From the NCBI GenBank assembly GCA_913057235.1, contig CAJXNI010000008.1:45859-109858 (forward strand): a stretch of 64,000 nucleotides of DNA, written 5' to 3'. Each line of letters opens with the position of its first letter. Positions within the stretch are counted from its first letter, which is position 1. The notes under the pieces were generated by a model. The model was not told where the DNA came from. It worked only from the letters and a program-made list of their open reading frames with translations, and ran no database searches. The position numbers were made by a program, and so were the translations under genes. Below, one piece after another: positions 1 to 8,703 of this stretch. Origin of the DNA: an uncultured Bacteroidota bacterium. Its GTDB lineage: Bacteria; Bacteroidota; Bacteroidia; Flavobacteriales; Schleiferiaceae.

Positions 1-167
1 TTATTAAACGGCTTCATTAGTCTGGTGTAGGTAGTGCTGGTTAAAACCCTATGGCTCACTAAATTAAAAGATACACGGTTCTTTGCTTTAGGAAAGGGCG
101 TTGTTTCTTGCGCCCAAACATTCAAACCTAAAAAGCTGGCGATTACAAACAATGCTAGTTTTTTCAT
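1..167 (-). CDS. Exported protein, 5' fragment (runs off left edge)
   Basis: An open frame begins at an ATG read leftwards from 167 and stays open to the window edge, so only about 55 N-terminal residues are visible. It opens with a clear Sec signal peptide (MKKLALFVIASFLGLNVWA, then QETT), so the product is exported to the periplasm or outer membrane. The visible mature part (about 35 residues, including NRVSFNLVSHRV) has alternating polar and hydrophobic residues that would suit a beta strand. No family can be named from so little. It lies downstream of, and co-directional with, the T9SS protein at 209-1837, with a 41-base gap, so the two may be co-transcribed. Confidence 0.7.
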   Translation of the reverse strand, partial: MKKLALFVIASFLGLNVWAQETTPFPKAKNRVSFNLVSHRVLTSTTYTRLMKPFN

Positions 168-208
168 TTTATCAATTTTTTTGTGTTTTACTTGTGTTTA
201 TTTAGAAT

Positions 209-1837
209 TTACCGGAGTAAATGGAGGGTTTGGTGAACTTCATCTTCCACAAAATTACCCTCTTCATTCAACCCACTATAGACGATGCGAATAATATACA
301 TGCCTGCCGGAGCGTTTCCACCATCCCAGGCTTGGTCAGGATCTTTAGTTTTAAAAACAACCTGCCCCCATCGGTTGGCAATCTGAAAGTCGTAGCTTTC
401 AAAATTGCACTTAGTTACCGGTTTAAAAACATCATTCAAACCATCGCCATTAGGAGTAAATGAATTGGCCAAGAAAAATTTACAAACGCAGCGCTCAAAA
501 ACTACCTCAATGGAGTCTCGGTATTTACCGCATGGGTGGTCTATCTCTACCCAGTACCAACCATCATTTGAAACGGTTAAAGTAGAATCTACTGAAATCT
601 CGCTCCAGCGATATGGTGCCCTTGGCTCACGTTGCATGGTTAACTTTAAATCTCTACCTAAACACACCGGTTCAGGTTCTTCAATTTCGTAGTCACTAGG
701 CTTAGAGGCATAGATAAAGATGCTGTCAGATTTAGTACAGCCATCTTTAACTGCGGTAAGTTTGTACCAACCCGTCTGGCTTATTTTAATGCTTGATGCA
801 AACTGACCCGTATGCGCCCACCAAGAAGTATCGGCACTAGGCACTGGGTTTTGTAGGCTAAAGGTGTCTTGAGAGCAAATGGAGATGTTTTCACCTAAAT
901 CAAAAGAAAAATCTTCAACCGCAACGTAGGTTTGCAAAGTGTCAAAACTCCCGTAAAAGTTAACCAAGGTGTTTTCTAGCGCTCTAAATTTAAAAACACT
1001 ATCGGTACCCAAAATAAAGCTGGAATTGTTGGCTTTAGCCCAAGCGTGGTTTTCTTCACCCGTGGCTATTAGCTGGGCGGTATCGCCCCGGCAAACTCTA
1101 ATGGTATCGGGCACACGGGGGTTTAGAATACGCACCTTTACGTCATCAACAAAATAAGGCGAACCACCCCCCAACAGTTCCCAGCCGTACACAGGCAATA
1201 TATAGGGGCTTTGCCTATCTGGGTAAAAATTGCCGATAGTTAAATAATCGTAATCTGCCTCACTAATAAAGGTGCCTGAAACTTTTAGCCAATTTACCGT
1301 ATCTGTTACTAAGCTATCTAAATTAATTTGTGGTCTAGCTGCCAGTAAGCCGCGGCTGTTCTCAAAAGGTTGGGTGGGGCTAAACCACATGCCATGCTGC
1401 CCACCCGGAAAACTAACTGACTCTGTACGGCAACAATCATAACCGTGCCATGAAATCCAAAACTCCGCATAAACTTTGGCTCGTTTAGGGATTGTGCGCT
1501 TTATTTTTACAGAAACATATTCTCTTTCGTTAACAAACTCTACAATGGCGTTACGGTACGAGATAGTTGTGTAGATAGCCATAGCCTTACCCGTGCGTGG
1601 TTGCTGATAGCGATTAGGATTGGGCGAAGCCCAATTGGGGTTAAGGTCAATAGCATCTACATGGCAAGCAAAAGGCTCTGATAAATTGGGAGAAAACCAA
1701 TGATCTAGATTGCTGCTAAAATCAGGTGCATCAGTAGGCAAGTGATTCATTGCCTCAAAGCTAGCATTGGGCACAAGGTTTTGCGCTAAACATAAATTAA
1801 CTAAAAAAGTAAAGATTAAAGCAGAAAGGTATTTCAC
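209..1837 (-). CDS. Secreted protein with T9SS type B (gliding-motility-associated) C-terminal domain
   Basis: A 542-residue protein with an N-terminal signal peptide (MKYLSALIFTFLVNLCLA). Residues about 20-235 form one large module that begins NLVPNASFE, the usual opening of Bacteroidota secreted carbohydrate-binding-like or OmpA-associated passengers. Two or three short Ig/PKD-like repeats follow (about 240-440), each with paired cysteines. The last about 90 residues are a type B T9SS sorting domain: NSFTPNGDGLNDVF, then NRWGQVVF and WDGG, ending in LHLLR. By family knowledge this domain sends the protein through the type IX secretion system to the surface or medium. The start is GTG; no nearby in-frame ATG gives a better signal peptide. 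The passenger's function is unknown. Two larger type B proteins are encoded at 15656 and 25830. Confidence 0.88.
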   Translation of the reverse strand: MKYLSALIFTFLVNLCLAQNLVPNASFEAMNHLPTDAPDFSSNLDHWFSPNLSEPFACHVDAIDLNPNWASPNPNRYQQPRTGKAMAIYTTISYRNAIVEFVNEREYVSVKIKRTIPKRAKVYAEFWISWHGYDCCRTESVSFPGGQHGMWFSPTQPFENSRGLLAARPQINLDSLVTDTVNWLKVSGTFISEADYDYLTIGNFYPDRQSPYILPVYGWELLGGGSPYFVDDVKVRILNPRVPDTIRVCRGDTAQLIATGEENHAWAKANNSSFILGTDSVFKFRALENTLVNFYGSFDTLQTYVAVEDFSFDLGENISICSQDTFSLQNPVPSADTSWWAHTGQFASSIKISQTGWYKLTAVKDGCTKSDSIFIYASKPSDYEIEEPEPVCLGRDLKLTMQREPRAPYRWSEISVDSTLTVSNDGWYWVEIDHPCGKYRDSIEVVFERCVCKFFLANSFTPNGDGLNDVFKPVTKCNFESYDFQIANRWGQVVFKTKDPDQAWDGGNAPAGMYIIRIVYSGLNEEGNFVEDEVHQTLHLLR

Positions 1838-2261
1838 GGTTAATGTTTAGATGGTACTCTCAAACCCAAGAGCTAACCATTTACATAAAGGCTAAATTCA
1901 AGACAATGGTATTTCAATTTCTTAAGACTAAAGCAAAATAATCTGTTAAAAAAAGTACCGCAGTTAACTATTTTGCTCTTTTATAAACTGATGAATTATT
2001 GACAAGATGTAAAACTATATCAAATTCTATTATTGTAAAACAATACTTACAAATATGCCACTTGTTTGATAGTGAAAAACTTACAAGTTACTAATGCATA
2101 AAAACTAATAGGAGCTGGGGCTAGCAGCTTGGAGAATAAACCTATTTCCCCTTCATTTCAGATAAAGTAGTTCATGCCTTAAGGAACTTGCTTCTGTTTA
2201 CAAGTAAATCAATTAACTGCGCTATTGCTGAGCTTTCTTCAATAAGAGTTTAGACCTTTGA
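1838..2261. other. Intergenic stretch with no recognised gene
   Basis: This 424-base AT-rich gap lies between two leftward genes: upstream of the T9SS type B gene and downstream of the PAP2-like gene. All frames on both strands are broken by stops. I see no tRNA, no strong hairpin with a T-run, and no exact TAnnTTTG box for the gene at 209-1837. It presumably holds that gene's promoter and perhaps a weak terminator for the gene at 2262. Confidence 0.6.
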
Positions 2262-2864
2262 TTAATGCCAATACATAAGCGTAAATACCATAAGCAGCCC
2301 GGTAAAAAAGCCAATGCTGAGTTCTGCAAAGGTGTGCGCTTTCAACTGATATCGGGCGGAAGCCAAAATACCACTGGCTACCGTTACCCCTAACACCAGC
2401 GGTAAAAAATTAAGGCTGTATTTTAAAGACATGGCCAGCACCAGGCCTAAAAAACCGCCTATGCCCGCCAAATGAGCGCTGGGTTTTAAAAAGCTGAGTA
2501 AAATTAAATGCACCACAATTACCGCGGCTGAGGCCAATAGAAAGAAATAGGCTTCTTGCAGGGTTTCAATTTTCTCTAGTAGAACGGCCGTAAAGTAAAA
2601 GCTTACTGCACCAAAGGTATAGGGTAACCTGCGGTCTTTGGCCTTATCCATAAGCAAGCTGCCCACTACCTTGAACCTGAAAAGCAAGAGACTAACCGCC
2701 ACCGGAATTACGTAGGTACCGCAAAAAACCAAGCCTAAGGTGTAAAGTATAATTTTGGAGGGAAAGTGGTACACCGGCAGTTTTAACACCAAAAAAACAC
2801 CCAAAAGCGGAAAGATAGCCGGGTGTAAAATCAGAGATAAAAACTTGGCAACCTTGGTTTTCAA
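2262..2864 (-). CDS. PAP2-superfamily-like integral membrane protein
   Basis: About 200 residues with five or six hydrophobic helices. Three weak PAP2 (type 2 phosphatidic acid phosphatase) motifs are visible in the right order: KAKDRRLPY for motif 1 (family form Kx6RP), PSAH for motif 2 (PSGH), and ARYQLKAHTFAE for motif 3 (SRx5Hx3D), with the final Asp replaced by Glu. The likely role is hydrolysis of a lipid pyrophosphate or phosphate, but the altered motifs leave catalysis uncertain. The open frame extends to 2939 inside rpoN, but those extra codons are rpoN sequence read out of frame. The better start is TTG at 2864-2862, one base after the rpoN stop, which implies translational coupling. 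The motif residues are seen; the enzyme role is inferred. Confidence 0.75.
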   Translation of the reverse strand: MKTKVAKFLSLILHPAIFPLLGVFLVLKLPVYHFPSKIILYTLGLVFCGTYVIPVAVSLLLFRFKVVGSLLMDKAKDRRLPYTFGAVSFYFTAVLLEKIETLQEAYFFLLASAAVIVVHLILLSFLKPSAHLAGIGGFLGLVLAMSLKYSLNFLPLVLGVTVASGILASARYQLKAHTFAELSIGFFTGLLMVFTLMYWH

Positions 2865-2865
2865 A

Positions 2866-4326
2866 TTAGAGCTCTTTACGTAAACGCGCCACTGGAATAT
2901 CCAGTTGCTCACGGTATTTAGCCACCGTTCTGCGGGCAATGGGGTAGCCTTTTTCTTTAAGCAGAGCCGCCAACTTATCGTCTGTTAGTGGTTTTTTCTT
3001 GTCTTCTTCTGCTACAGACTCTTCCAGAATTTTTTTAATCTCTCGCGTACTTACGTCCTCACCGGCCTCGTTTTTCATGCTTTCACTAAAAAACTCCTTT
3101 ATGAGAAAGGTGCCGTAGGGCGTAGAAACATATTTATTACTGGCTACCCGGGAAACGGTAGAGATGTCCATGCCAATTTCATCGGCAATATCTTTTAAAA
3201 TCATGGGGCGCAGATTGCGCTCATCTCCGGTAAGGAAATAGTCTTTTTGAAAATTCATAATGGCGCCCATGGTGAGCATAAGCGTCTGCTGGCGCTGCTT
3301 AATGGCTTCAATAAACCAGCGCGCCCCGTCTAGCTTTTGCTTCACAAAACGCACCGCTTCTTTTTGAGATTTAGACTTGTCTTTGCTGCTTTTATAATCT
3401 TCCAGCATGCTGCGGTACTCACGGCTCACGTTTAACTCCGGAGCGTTACGGGCATTGAGGCTAAGCTCTAATTCTCCGTCTTCTACGGTAATGGTAAAAT
3501 CAGGAATTACCTCCTGCACGCTGCGGGCGGTGTTGCTACTGCTGTTGCCTGGCTTAGGGTTTAGGCGGGTTATTTCATCTAAGGCGTCTCGTAATTGATC
3601 TTCATCAATCTCCAGCCTATCCATTAATTTTTGGTAGTGCTTTTTTATAAAATCGTTGAAATACTGATCTAAAATTTGCCGGGCCGCTTTAACGGTAGCT
3701 GTTTGCTCTTTACGTTTTAGCTGAAGGTACAGGCATTCTTGTAAATCACGGGCGCCTACTCCGGCCGGGTCTAATTCCTGTACCCGCTTGAGCACCTTTT
3801 CCAGATGCGCTTCTTCGGTAAAAATATTTTGGGTAAAAGCCAGGTCATCTACTATGGCGCGCAGTTCCCTGCGGATGTAACCGTCTTCATCAATATTGCC
3901 CACCAGGTAGTCAGCAATTTGGCGGTCTTGATCACTCAGGGTTAAAGTGCTGATTTGATTTTGGAGGTATTCTGTAAATGTAGTTCCTCCGGTGATGGGT
4001 ATTTTGGTTTCCTCATCGTCAGCCGAGTAATTATTCGCTCGCAGTCTGTAGTCTGGAGTTTCGTCATCACTCAGGTACTCATCTACGTTTATTTCTTCGG
4101 CTTCAATGCTTTCGGTGCCTTCCTCTTCAAAATCATTGCTTTCCAAGTCGGCCTCCAAGCTCTCTTCCGTCTCTTCACGCCCCTCATCTAAGGCAGGGTT
4201 TTCTTCCAGCTCTTCCTTGATTTTTTGCTCCAGTGCCTGCGTGGGCAACTGAATCAGCTTCATCAACTGTATTTGTTGAGGCGATAGTTTTTGTAAGAGT
4301 TTCTGACTAAGCTGCTGCTTTAGCAT
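2866..4326 (-). CDS. rpoN: RNA polymerase sigma-54 factor RpoN
   Basis: 486 residues, the usual length. The N-terminal activator-interacting region is Gln/Leu rich (MLKQQLSQKLLQKLSPQQIQ, then MKLIQLP and EELEENPAL). An acidic linker spans about 50-100, followed by the core-binding domain and the DNA-binding domain with the helix-turn-helix (DIADEIGMDISTVSRV). The C-terminal RpoN box is present as ARRTVAKYRE. The protein directs RNA polymerase to -24/-12 promoters and needs AAA+ activators, none of which are encoded in this window. The ATG start at 4326 is unambiguous. The gene is followed within one base by the PAP2-like membrane protein. Confidence 0.97.
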   Translation of the reverse strand: MLKQQLSQKLLQKLSPQQIQLMKLIQLPTQALEQKIKEELEENPALDEGREETEESLEADLESNDFEEEGTESIEAEEINVDEYLSDDETPDYRLRANNYSADDEETKIPITGGTTFTEYLQNQISTLTLSDQDRQIADYLVGNIDEDGYIRRELRAIVDDLAFTQNIFTEEAHLEKVLKRVQELDPAGVGARDLQECLYLQLKRKEQTATVKAARQILDQYFNDFIKKHYQKLMDRLEIDEDQLRDALDEITRLNPKPGNSSSNTARSVQEVIPDFTITVEDGELELSLNARNAPELNVSREYRSMLEDYKSSKDKSKSQKEAVRFVKQKLDGARWFIEAIKQRQQTLMLTMGAIMNFQKDYFLTGDERNLRPMILKDIADEIGMDISTVSRVASNKYVSTPYGTFLIKEFFSESMKNEAGEDVSTREIKKILEESVAEEDKKKPLTDDKLAALLKEKGYPIARRTVAKYREQLDIPVARLRKEL

Positions 4327-4474
4327 AGGGCTAATTTCAAGGACTACTAAATTAAAAAAGGGCTCCGGCCTATCAAAAATTTTGCCGAAATTTCATTTTA
4401 GAAAATAGCAAAGCCTGTGCCTAAATACGGTGCCTTGGTGTAAGCGTCTTTATGGCAGCGGTTTAAATTTGCTT

Positions 4475-4482
4475 TAGGTTTG
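4475..4482 (+). promoter_or_regulatory. Candidate -7 element TAGGTTTG
   Basis: An exact match to the Bacteroidota -7 consensus TAnnTTTG, 62 bases before the ATG at 4545. A second match, TAAATTTG, lies just upstream at 4464-4471. No clear -33 TTG at the expected spacing. Confidence 0.35.
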
Positions 4483-4544
4483 AACTCAGCCCCCCAACGC
4501 TTTCATCGGCAAAAGCGTAAACCACTAAACTTTTTAACCTTACC

Positions 4545-5154
4545 ATGGCCAAACGCAGCTTGTTTACTTTTTTAGTTTTAATCTGGGGTGTTTTTCCTTT
4601 TGCCTGTGCCTTTTGCGGTGGCGGAGGCGGCTCTTGCCCTTGCGATATGCCCAAGAGTTTATGATTTTAGAGTGTTGAGCATGGAAGCCCAGGTTTACGA
4701 TGCCAATTTTATAGAGGCTAATCCGAGCTATTGGTACCAGAAAGATAGCCTTAGCCTCTACTTTGGCTTTGATGAAACCGAGACCGTGTATGCGGCTGCA
4801 AGGCCCGCCCTCGGTCAGAATTTATACGCCTGCTCACCAGCAGAGCCTATGGCCACCAATGGTATTACACGATTTGCTTTACATTCTTCTGAATTCCTTA
4901 TAATTAATGGCGATACAGTGCCTACCGGCAGTAATTTAAATGACTACTTCCAGTTTGGAAACTCACGCAGCTTTGGCCGCAGCTATTCGGAATTTTTTCA
5001 AGTGGCGCATCAGCAAACGGTAGAGCCTCGCTTTCAAGCCTGGTGGAATACCGAGTTGAATGACTCCTTGTCTCTAAACCTCAGCGCTAACTTTTACTTT
5101 AATGACAGCACGCAGTCACGCGTGGAAAATATCCGCTTTAAGCTGAAACCCTAA
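4545..5154 (+). CDS. Small secreted protein with an apparent +1 frameshift between signal peptide and body
   Basis: Two abutting frames look like one gene. From ATG 4545 a signal peptide is encoded (MAKRSLFTFLVLIWGVFPFA, then CAFCGGGGGSCPC) but ends at TGA 4662-4664. In the +1 frame, open from about 4588 to TAA 5154, lies a protein body starting near CPRVYDFRVLSMEAQVYD, about 165 residues, with no charged signal n-region of its own. Skipping one base anywhere between about 4591 and 4658 joins them, for example in CCCAA at 4651, giving CPCDMPRVYDF, or in the T5 run at 4591. The body resembles small Bacteroidota periplasmic proteins, but I cannot name a family. The 3' end overlaps the asnS stop by four bases. 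It may be a real frameshift, a sequencing error, or a GTG-started gene at 4588. Confidence 0.55.
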
Positions 5155-6578
5155 AAGGCTGCATTGCCCGGAGTGCGCGGAAAAGGAATTACATCACGAA
5201 TGTTGCCCATGCCGGTTACAAAGAGCACCAAACGCTCAAAGCCCAGGCCAAAACCGCTGTGCTCACAAGTGCCAAATTTGCGGGTGTCCAGGTACCAGCT
5301 TAGCTCTTCCTCGTCAATGTTGAATTCTTTCATTTTGGCTAGCAACACATCATGGCGCTCTTCTCTTTGCGAGCCCCCCACAATTTCGCCAATGCCCGGG
5401 AATAAAATATCCATGGCCCGCACGGTTTTCTCATCTTCATTGAGGCGCATGTAAAAGGCCTTAATTTTAGCCGGATAATCAAAAAGTATAACCGGGGCCT
5501 TAAAGTGCTTTACCAAAAACTTCTCGTGCTCACTTTGCAGGTCTGCGCCCCACTCTTCAATCAGGTATTGGAATTTCTTCTTTTTGTTGGGTTTAGAGTT
5601 GCGTAGAATTTCAATGGCCTCTGTGTAGCTCACCCTGCGGAAGTTGTTCTCGGCCACAAATTGGAGTTTTTCCAAAAGAGGCATGGCACTGCGCTCCGTC
5701 TGAGGTTTTGTTTTTTCCTCATCCAGCAGGCGCTTTTCTAGAAACTCCAAGTCTTCACGACAATGCTCCAGCGCAAAACGAATCACGTATTTTAAAAAGT
5801 CTTCGGCCAAATCCATGTTGTCTTCCAGGTTGGCGAAAGCCACCTCGGGCTCAATCATCCAAAACTCCGCTAAGTGGCGGGCGGTGTTGGAATTCTCGGC
5901 TCTAAAAGTGGGGCCAAAAGTGTAGACTTTGCCTAAGCCCATCGCGCCAAGCTCTGCTTCTAATTGACCCGAAACGGTAAGGTTGGTTTCTTTTCCAAAA
6001 AAGTCTTCTTTGTAATCGATGGCGCCCTCTGGTGTTAGAGGTGGGTTCTTTTTATCTAGAATGGAGACGTTGAACATTTCACCGGCACCCTCGGCATCAC
6101 TACCGGTGATGATGGGCGTGTGCAAATTAAAGAAGCCCTTTTGGTGAAAGTATTGGTGGATGGCAAAACTCAAGTTGTGGCGCACCCGCATGATGGCGCC
6201 AAAAGTATTGGTGCGCATGCGCAGGTGGGCCACCTCACGCAAAAACTCCAGGGAATGCTTTTTAGGTTGCAGGGGATAGTGCTCAGCGGAGCTTTCGCCC
6301 AAAACGGCCAGCTCTGTTACCTGCAACTCTACATCTTGGCCCCGCCCTTGAGAGCTTACCAAATCACCCGTAAGCTGGAGAGCGGCACCGGTAGTCACTT
6401 TGCGCAATAATGGCTCTTCAAAATTTTCAAAATCTACTACCGCTTGCAAGGTTTTTAAGCAACTGCCATCGCTTAAAGCAATAAAACGATTGCTTCTAAA
6501 GGTGCGTACCCAAGCATTTAGGCTAAGGGTAGATCCTACAGGTTTTTTCTCTAGAATTTCTTTGATAGACTGCGCCAT
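5151..6578 (-). CDS. asnS: Asparaginyl-tRNA synthetase
   Basis: 475 residues of a class IIb aminoacyl-tRNA synthetase that charges tRNA-Asn in the cytoplasm. An OB-fold anticodon-binding domain occupies about 1-105 (AWVRTFRSNRFIALSDGS). Class II motif 2 is seen as FRAENSNTARHLAEFWM and motif 3 as GFGLGFERLVLFVTG, followed by NIRDVIPFPRTPG. The HLAEFWMIEPE signature and the total length fit AsnRS rather than AspRS; a separate aspS sits at 37704. The start at 6578 gives the conserved MAQSIKEIL opening. Its stop codon overlaps the stop of the convergent gene at 4545 by four bases, with no room for a terminator between them. Confidence 0.96.
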   Translation of the reverse strand: MAQSIKEILEKKPVGSTLSLNAWVRTFRSNRFIALSDGSCLKTLQAVVDFENFEEPLLRKVTTGAALQLTGDLVSSQGRGQDVELQVTELAVLGESSAEHYPLQPKKHSLEFLREVAHLRMRTNTFGAIMRVRHNLSFAIHQYFHQKGFFNLHTPIITGSDAEGAGEMFNVSILDKKNPPLTPEGAIDYKEDFFGKETNLTVSGQLEAELGAMGLGKVYTFGPTFRAENSNTARHLAEFWMIEPEVAFANLEDNMDLAEDFLKYVIRFALEHCREDLEFLEKRLLDEEKTKPQTERSAMPLLEKLQFVAENNFRRVSYTEAIEILRNSKPNKKKKFQYLIEEWGADLQSEHEKFLVKHFKAPVILFDYPAKIKAFYMRLNEDEKTVRAMDILFPGIGEIVGGSQREERHDVLLAKMKEFNIDEEELSWYLDTRKFGTCEHSGFGLGFERLVLFVTGMGNIRDVIPFPRTPGNAAF

Positions 6579-6701
6579 GTCTCAAAAATTTTAGGCGGCA
6601 AAGGTCTGTATTTTTTTAAACCACCCTACACCTAGGAACAGAAACTTGATACACTGTGGAAACTTTTTTATTTTTTTAGTTTCCTGGTGAAATAAGTTTA
6701 C

Positions 6702-6709
6702 TAGTTTTG
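6702..6709 (+). promoter_or_regulatory. -7 element TAGTTTTG of the efflux operon
   Basis: An exact TAnnTTTG match ten bases before ATG 6719. It overlaps the upstream TTG at 6707, which argues that translation starts at 6719 and that the 5' leader is very short. Confidence 0.5.
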
Positions 6710-6718
6710 CGCCCGACT

Positions 6719-7345
6719 ATGGAAAAAATGGAGCACGAAATATTAATGACCGCCATGGAAATGTTTGGTAAATACGGCCTTAAGCCCGTTACCATGGATG
6801 ACCTGGCGGGTGAATTAAACATTTCTAAAAAAACACTTTACAAATACGTTAAGAACAAGCAAGACCTTGTACAACAAACTGTAAAAGAGGTTTTTACGCA
6901 CATTAGTCAACACATGCATGAGGTTAAAGCTACTTCTGAAGATGCCATTGATGAGCTTTTTAAACTAGATGAAGTAGTGTGTTCTACTGTAGAGAATTAC
7001 AATCACAGTTTGCAGTTTCAGCTTAAGCGTTATTACCCCGAGATACACGGCTGGCTAGAGGGCAAGCGTAAAGACATGGTACTGGGGCTTATTGGTAGCA
7101 ACATAAAAAACGGGGTGCGTGAAGGCCTGTACCGCCCAGATCTTAATCAGGAAATTATTACCCTACTCTACTACAGCCGCATGGTGGTTTTAATTGGGGA
7201 AGAAATTGAACCCTTTAAAAATTACGACACGAAAGAAGTGATGCGTGAAATTCTTGTGTACCACATACGGGGCATGGCCACCGCCCAAGGGCTTGAAAAA
7301 TTAGAACAGCGATTAAAACTAAATACTGAAAATGAAAAAAACTAG
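6719..7345 (+). CDS. TetR/AcrR-family transcriptional regulator of the efflux operon
   Basis: 208 residues from ATG 6719 (MEKMEHEILMTAMEMFGKYG). The N-terminal helix-turn-helix is typical TetR, with KPVTMDDLAGELNISKKTLY at about 24-43 followed by the KYVKNKQDLV helix. The C-terminal part is an all-helical ligand/dimerisation domain of unknown specificity. It is first in an operon with tolC, a membrane-fusion protein and an RND pump, and overlaps tolC by 14 bases, so it most likely autoregulates and represses the pump genes until an inducer binds. A possible TTG start at 6707 lies inside the -7 box and was rejected. The inducer cannot be read from sequence. Confidence 0.92.
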   Translation: MEKMEHEILMTAMEMFGKYGLKPVTMDDLAGELNISKKTLYKYVKNKQDLVQQTVKEVFTHISQHMHEVKATSEDAIDELFKLDEVVCSTVENYNHSLQFQLKRYYPEIHGWLEGKRKDMVLGLIGSNIKNGVREGLYRPDLNQEIITLLYYSRMVVLIGEEIEPFKNYDTKEVMREILVYHIRGMATAQGLEKLEQRLKLNTENEKN

Positions 7346-8684
7346 CATTTTACTGCTCAGCCTTCTTAGCTCGGCCTTGTGGGGTCAGGCGCAAGAGCCT
7401 AGTACGCTAAGCTTTTCTTTAGCTGAAGCCGAGCAATACGCGGCTGAAAATGGCTACAATGTATTAGACCGGCAGAAAGAAGTTGAGAAGGCCCGGCAAA
7501 CCATCCGGGAAACCGCGGCCATTGGCCTTCCACAAATCAGCACCACTTTTGGCTACAGTTACAATGCACAAATTCAAGAGCAGCCCATTCCTGCACAGTT
7601 TGTGAACCCCAACGCGCCAGAGGGTGAATTTATAACTCTACCCTTTGGGGTAGCACATCAAAACCAGGCCCAGGTTCAGGTAAATCAACTGATTTTAGAT
7701 GCCAGCTATTTTGTGGCTCTGCGCGCCACGCGGGTCTTTAAAGAAACCAAAAGACTGGAAAAGGAAACAGCAGAAATTGATGCGCGTAAAAATGCCGCTC
7801 AGGCTTATTATGCAGTGCTGGTGGCCCAAAAAAGCTACGACATTATTAAGAATAATTTAGCAACCACTCAAGACAATTTTGCCGAAACGCGCAAGCTGTA
7901 TGAAAATGGCTTTGTAGAACAGCAAGATGCTGATCAGCTGGAGATTTTGGTGAACAACCTGCAGGCTGGCTTGCAAAATGCCGAGCGTCAAGTAACACTG
8001 GCCTTGCAGGTATTTAAGTTTAACCTGGGTATACCGCTGGAGCGCGATGTACAGCTTACCCAAAACCTGGATGAGTTGCTGTTTGACCAAAAAACGGGTG
8101 AGGCGCTTATTAATCAAAATTTTAGCGTAGAAGAGCACATTGCCTACCGTTCGGTGCTTTCGCAAGAAAAGGGCGCCCAGCTGCAAGTAGCCAATGAACG
8201 GGCGGCCTACTACCCAAAGCTCAACGGCTTTATCAATCACACCCAAAGCAATTTTGCCAATGACTTTGACCAGTCTTTTAGTTTCAACACATTTTGGATA
8301 CCCGGCACCACCATTGGAGCAAGCTTAAGCTGGACTCTCTTTACCGGTTTTGCCCGCGATGCCAGAGTACAAAAGGCCAAAGTAGATTTAGACCGCGTGC
8401 AAATAGCAAAGTCAAGCACTGCCAACCAATTGAATTTAAACTACCAGCAAGCACGCAGCGATTTTTCATTTGCCTTAGATAATTACAATAACAAAAAGCG
8501 CAACATGAAACTCACTGAACGTGTGTTTAACCAAACTACCAAAAAATACCGCGAGGGCATCAGCTCCAGCTTAGAGCTTACCCAGGCGCAAAACCAATAC
8601 CTGCAGGCCGAAAGCGATTATGTAAACGCTTTAATGAATCTGCTTAACGCAAAAGAATCTTTAGAAAACGCCCTAGGCAATTAG
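7332..8684 (+). CDS. TolC-family outer membrane efflux protein
   Basis: 450 residues with signal peptide MKKTSILLLSLLSSALWGQA. Two outer membrane efflux repeats are visible by their long amphipathic coiled-coil helices, rich in Ala, Gln and Glu (about 35-230 and 255-445), with the typical second-half sequence KYREGISSSLELTQAQNQYL. The protein forms the trimeric outer membrane channel through which the adaptor and RND pump expel substrates. Its ATG lies inside the last codons of the TetR gene (ATGAAAAAAACTAG, 14-base overlap), which suggests translational coupling. The adaptor follows after 19 bases. Confidence 0.95.
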   Translation: MKKTSILLLSLLSSALWGQAQEPSTLSFSLAEAEQYAAENGYNVLDRQKEVEKARQTIRETAAIGLPQISTTFGYSYNAQIQEQPIPAQFVNPNAPEGEFITLPFGVAHQNQAQVQVNQLILDASYFVALRATRVFKETKRLEKETAEIDARKNAAQAYYAVLVAQKSYDIIKNNLATTQDNFAETRKLYENGFVEQQDADQLEILVNNLQAGLQNAERQVTLALQVFKFNLGIPLERDVQLTQNLDELLFDQKTGEALINQNFSVEEHIAYRSVLSQEKGAQLQVANERAAYYPKLNGFINHTQSNFANDFDQSFSFNTFWIPGTTIGASLSWTLFTGFARDARVQKAKVDLDRVQIAKSSTANQLNLNYQQARSDFSFALDNYNNKKRNMKLTERVFNQTTKKYREGISSSLELTQAQNQYLQAESDYVNALMNLLNAKESLENALGN

Positions 8685-8703
8685 CAATTAATAGACTATA
8701 AAA

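Noticed and set aside
1838..2261. Possible gene in the 424-base gap
   Set aside because: All six frames are broken by stops within short distances and no RNA-gene features are visible.
7857..8246. 129-codon frame opposite tolC
   Set aside because: Antisense shadow of a clear coding gene with no independent start signal.
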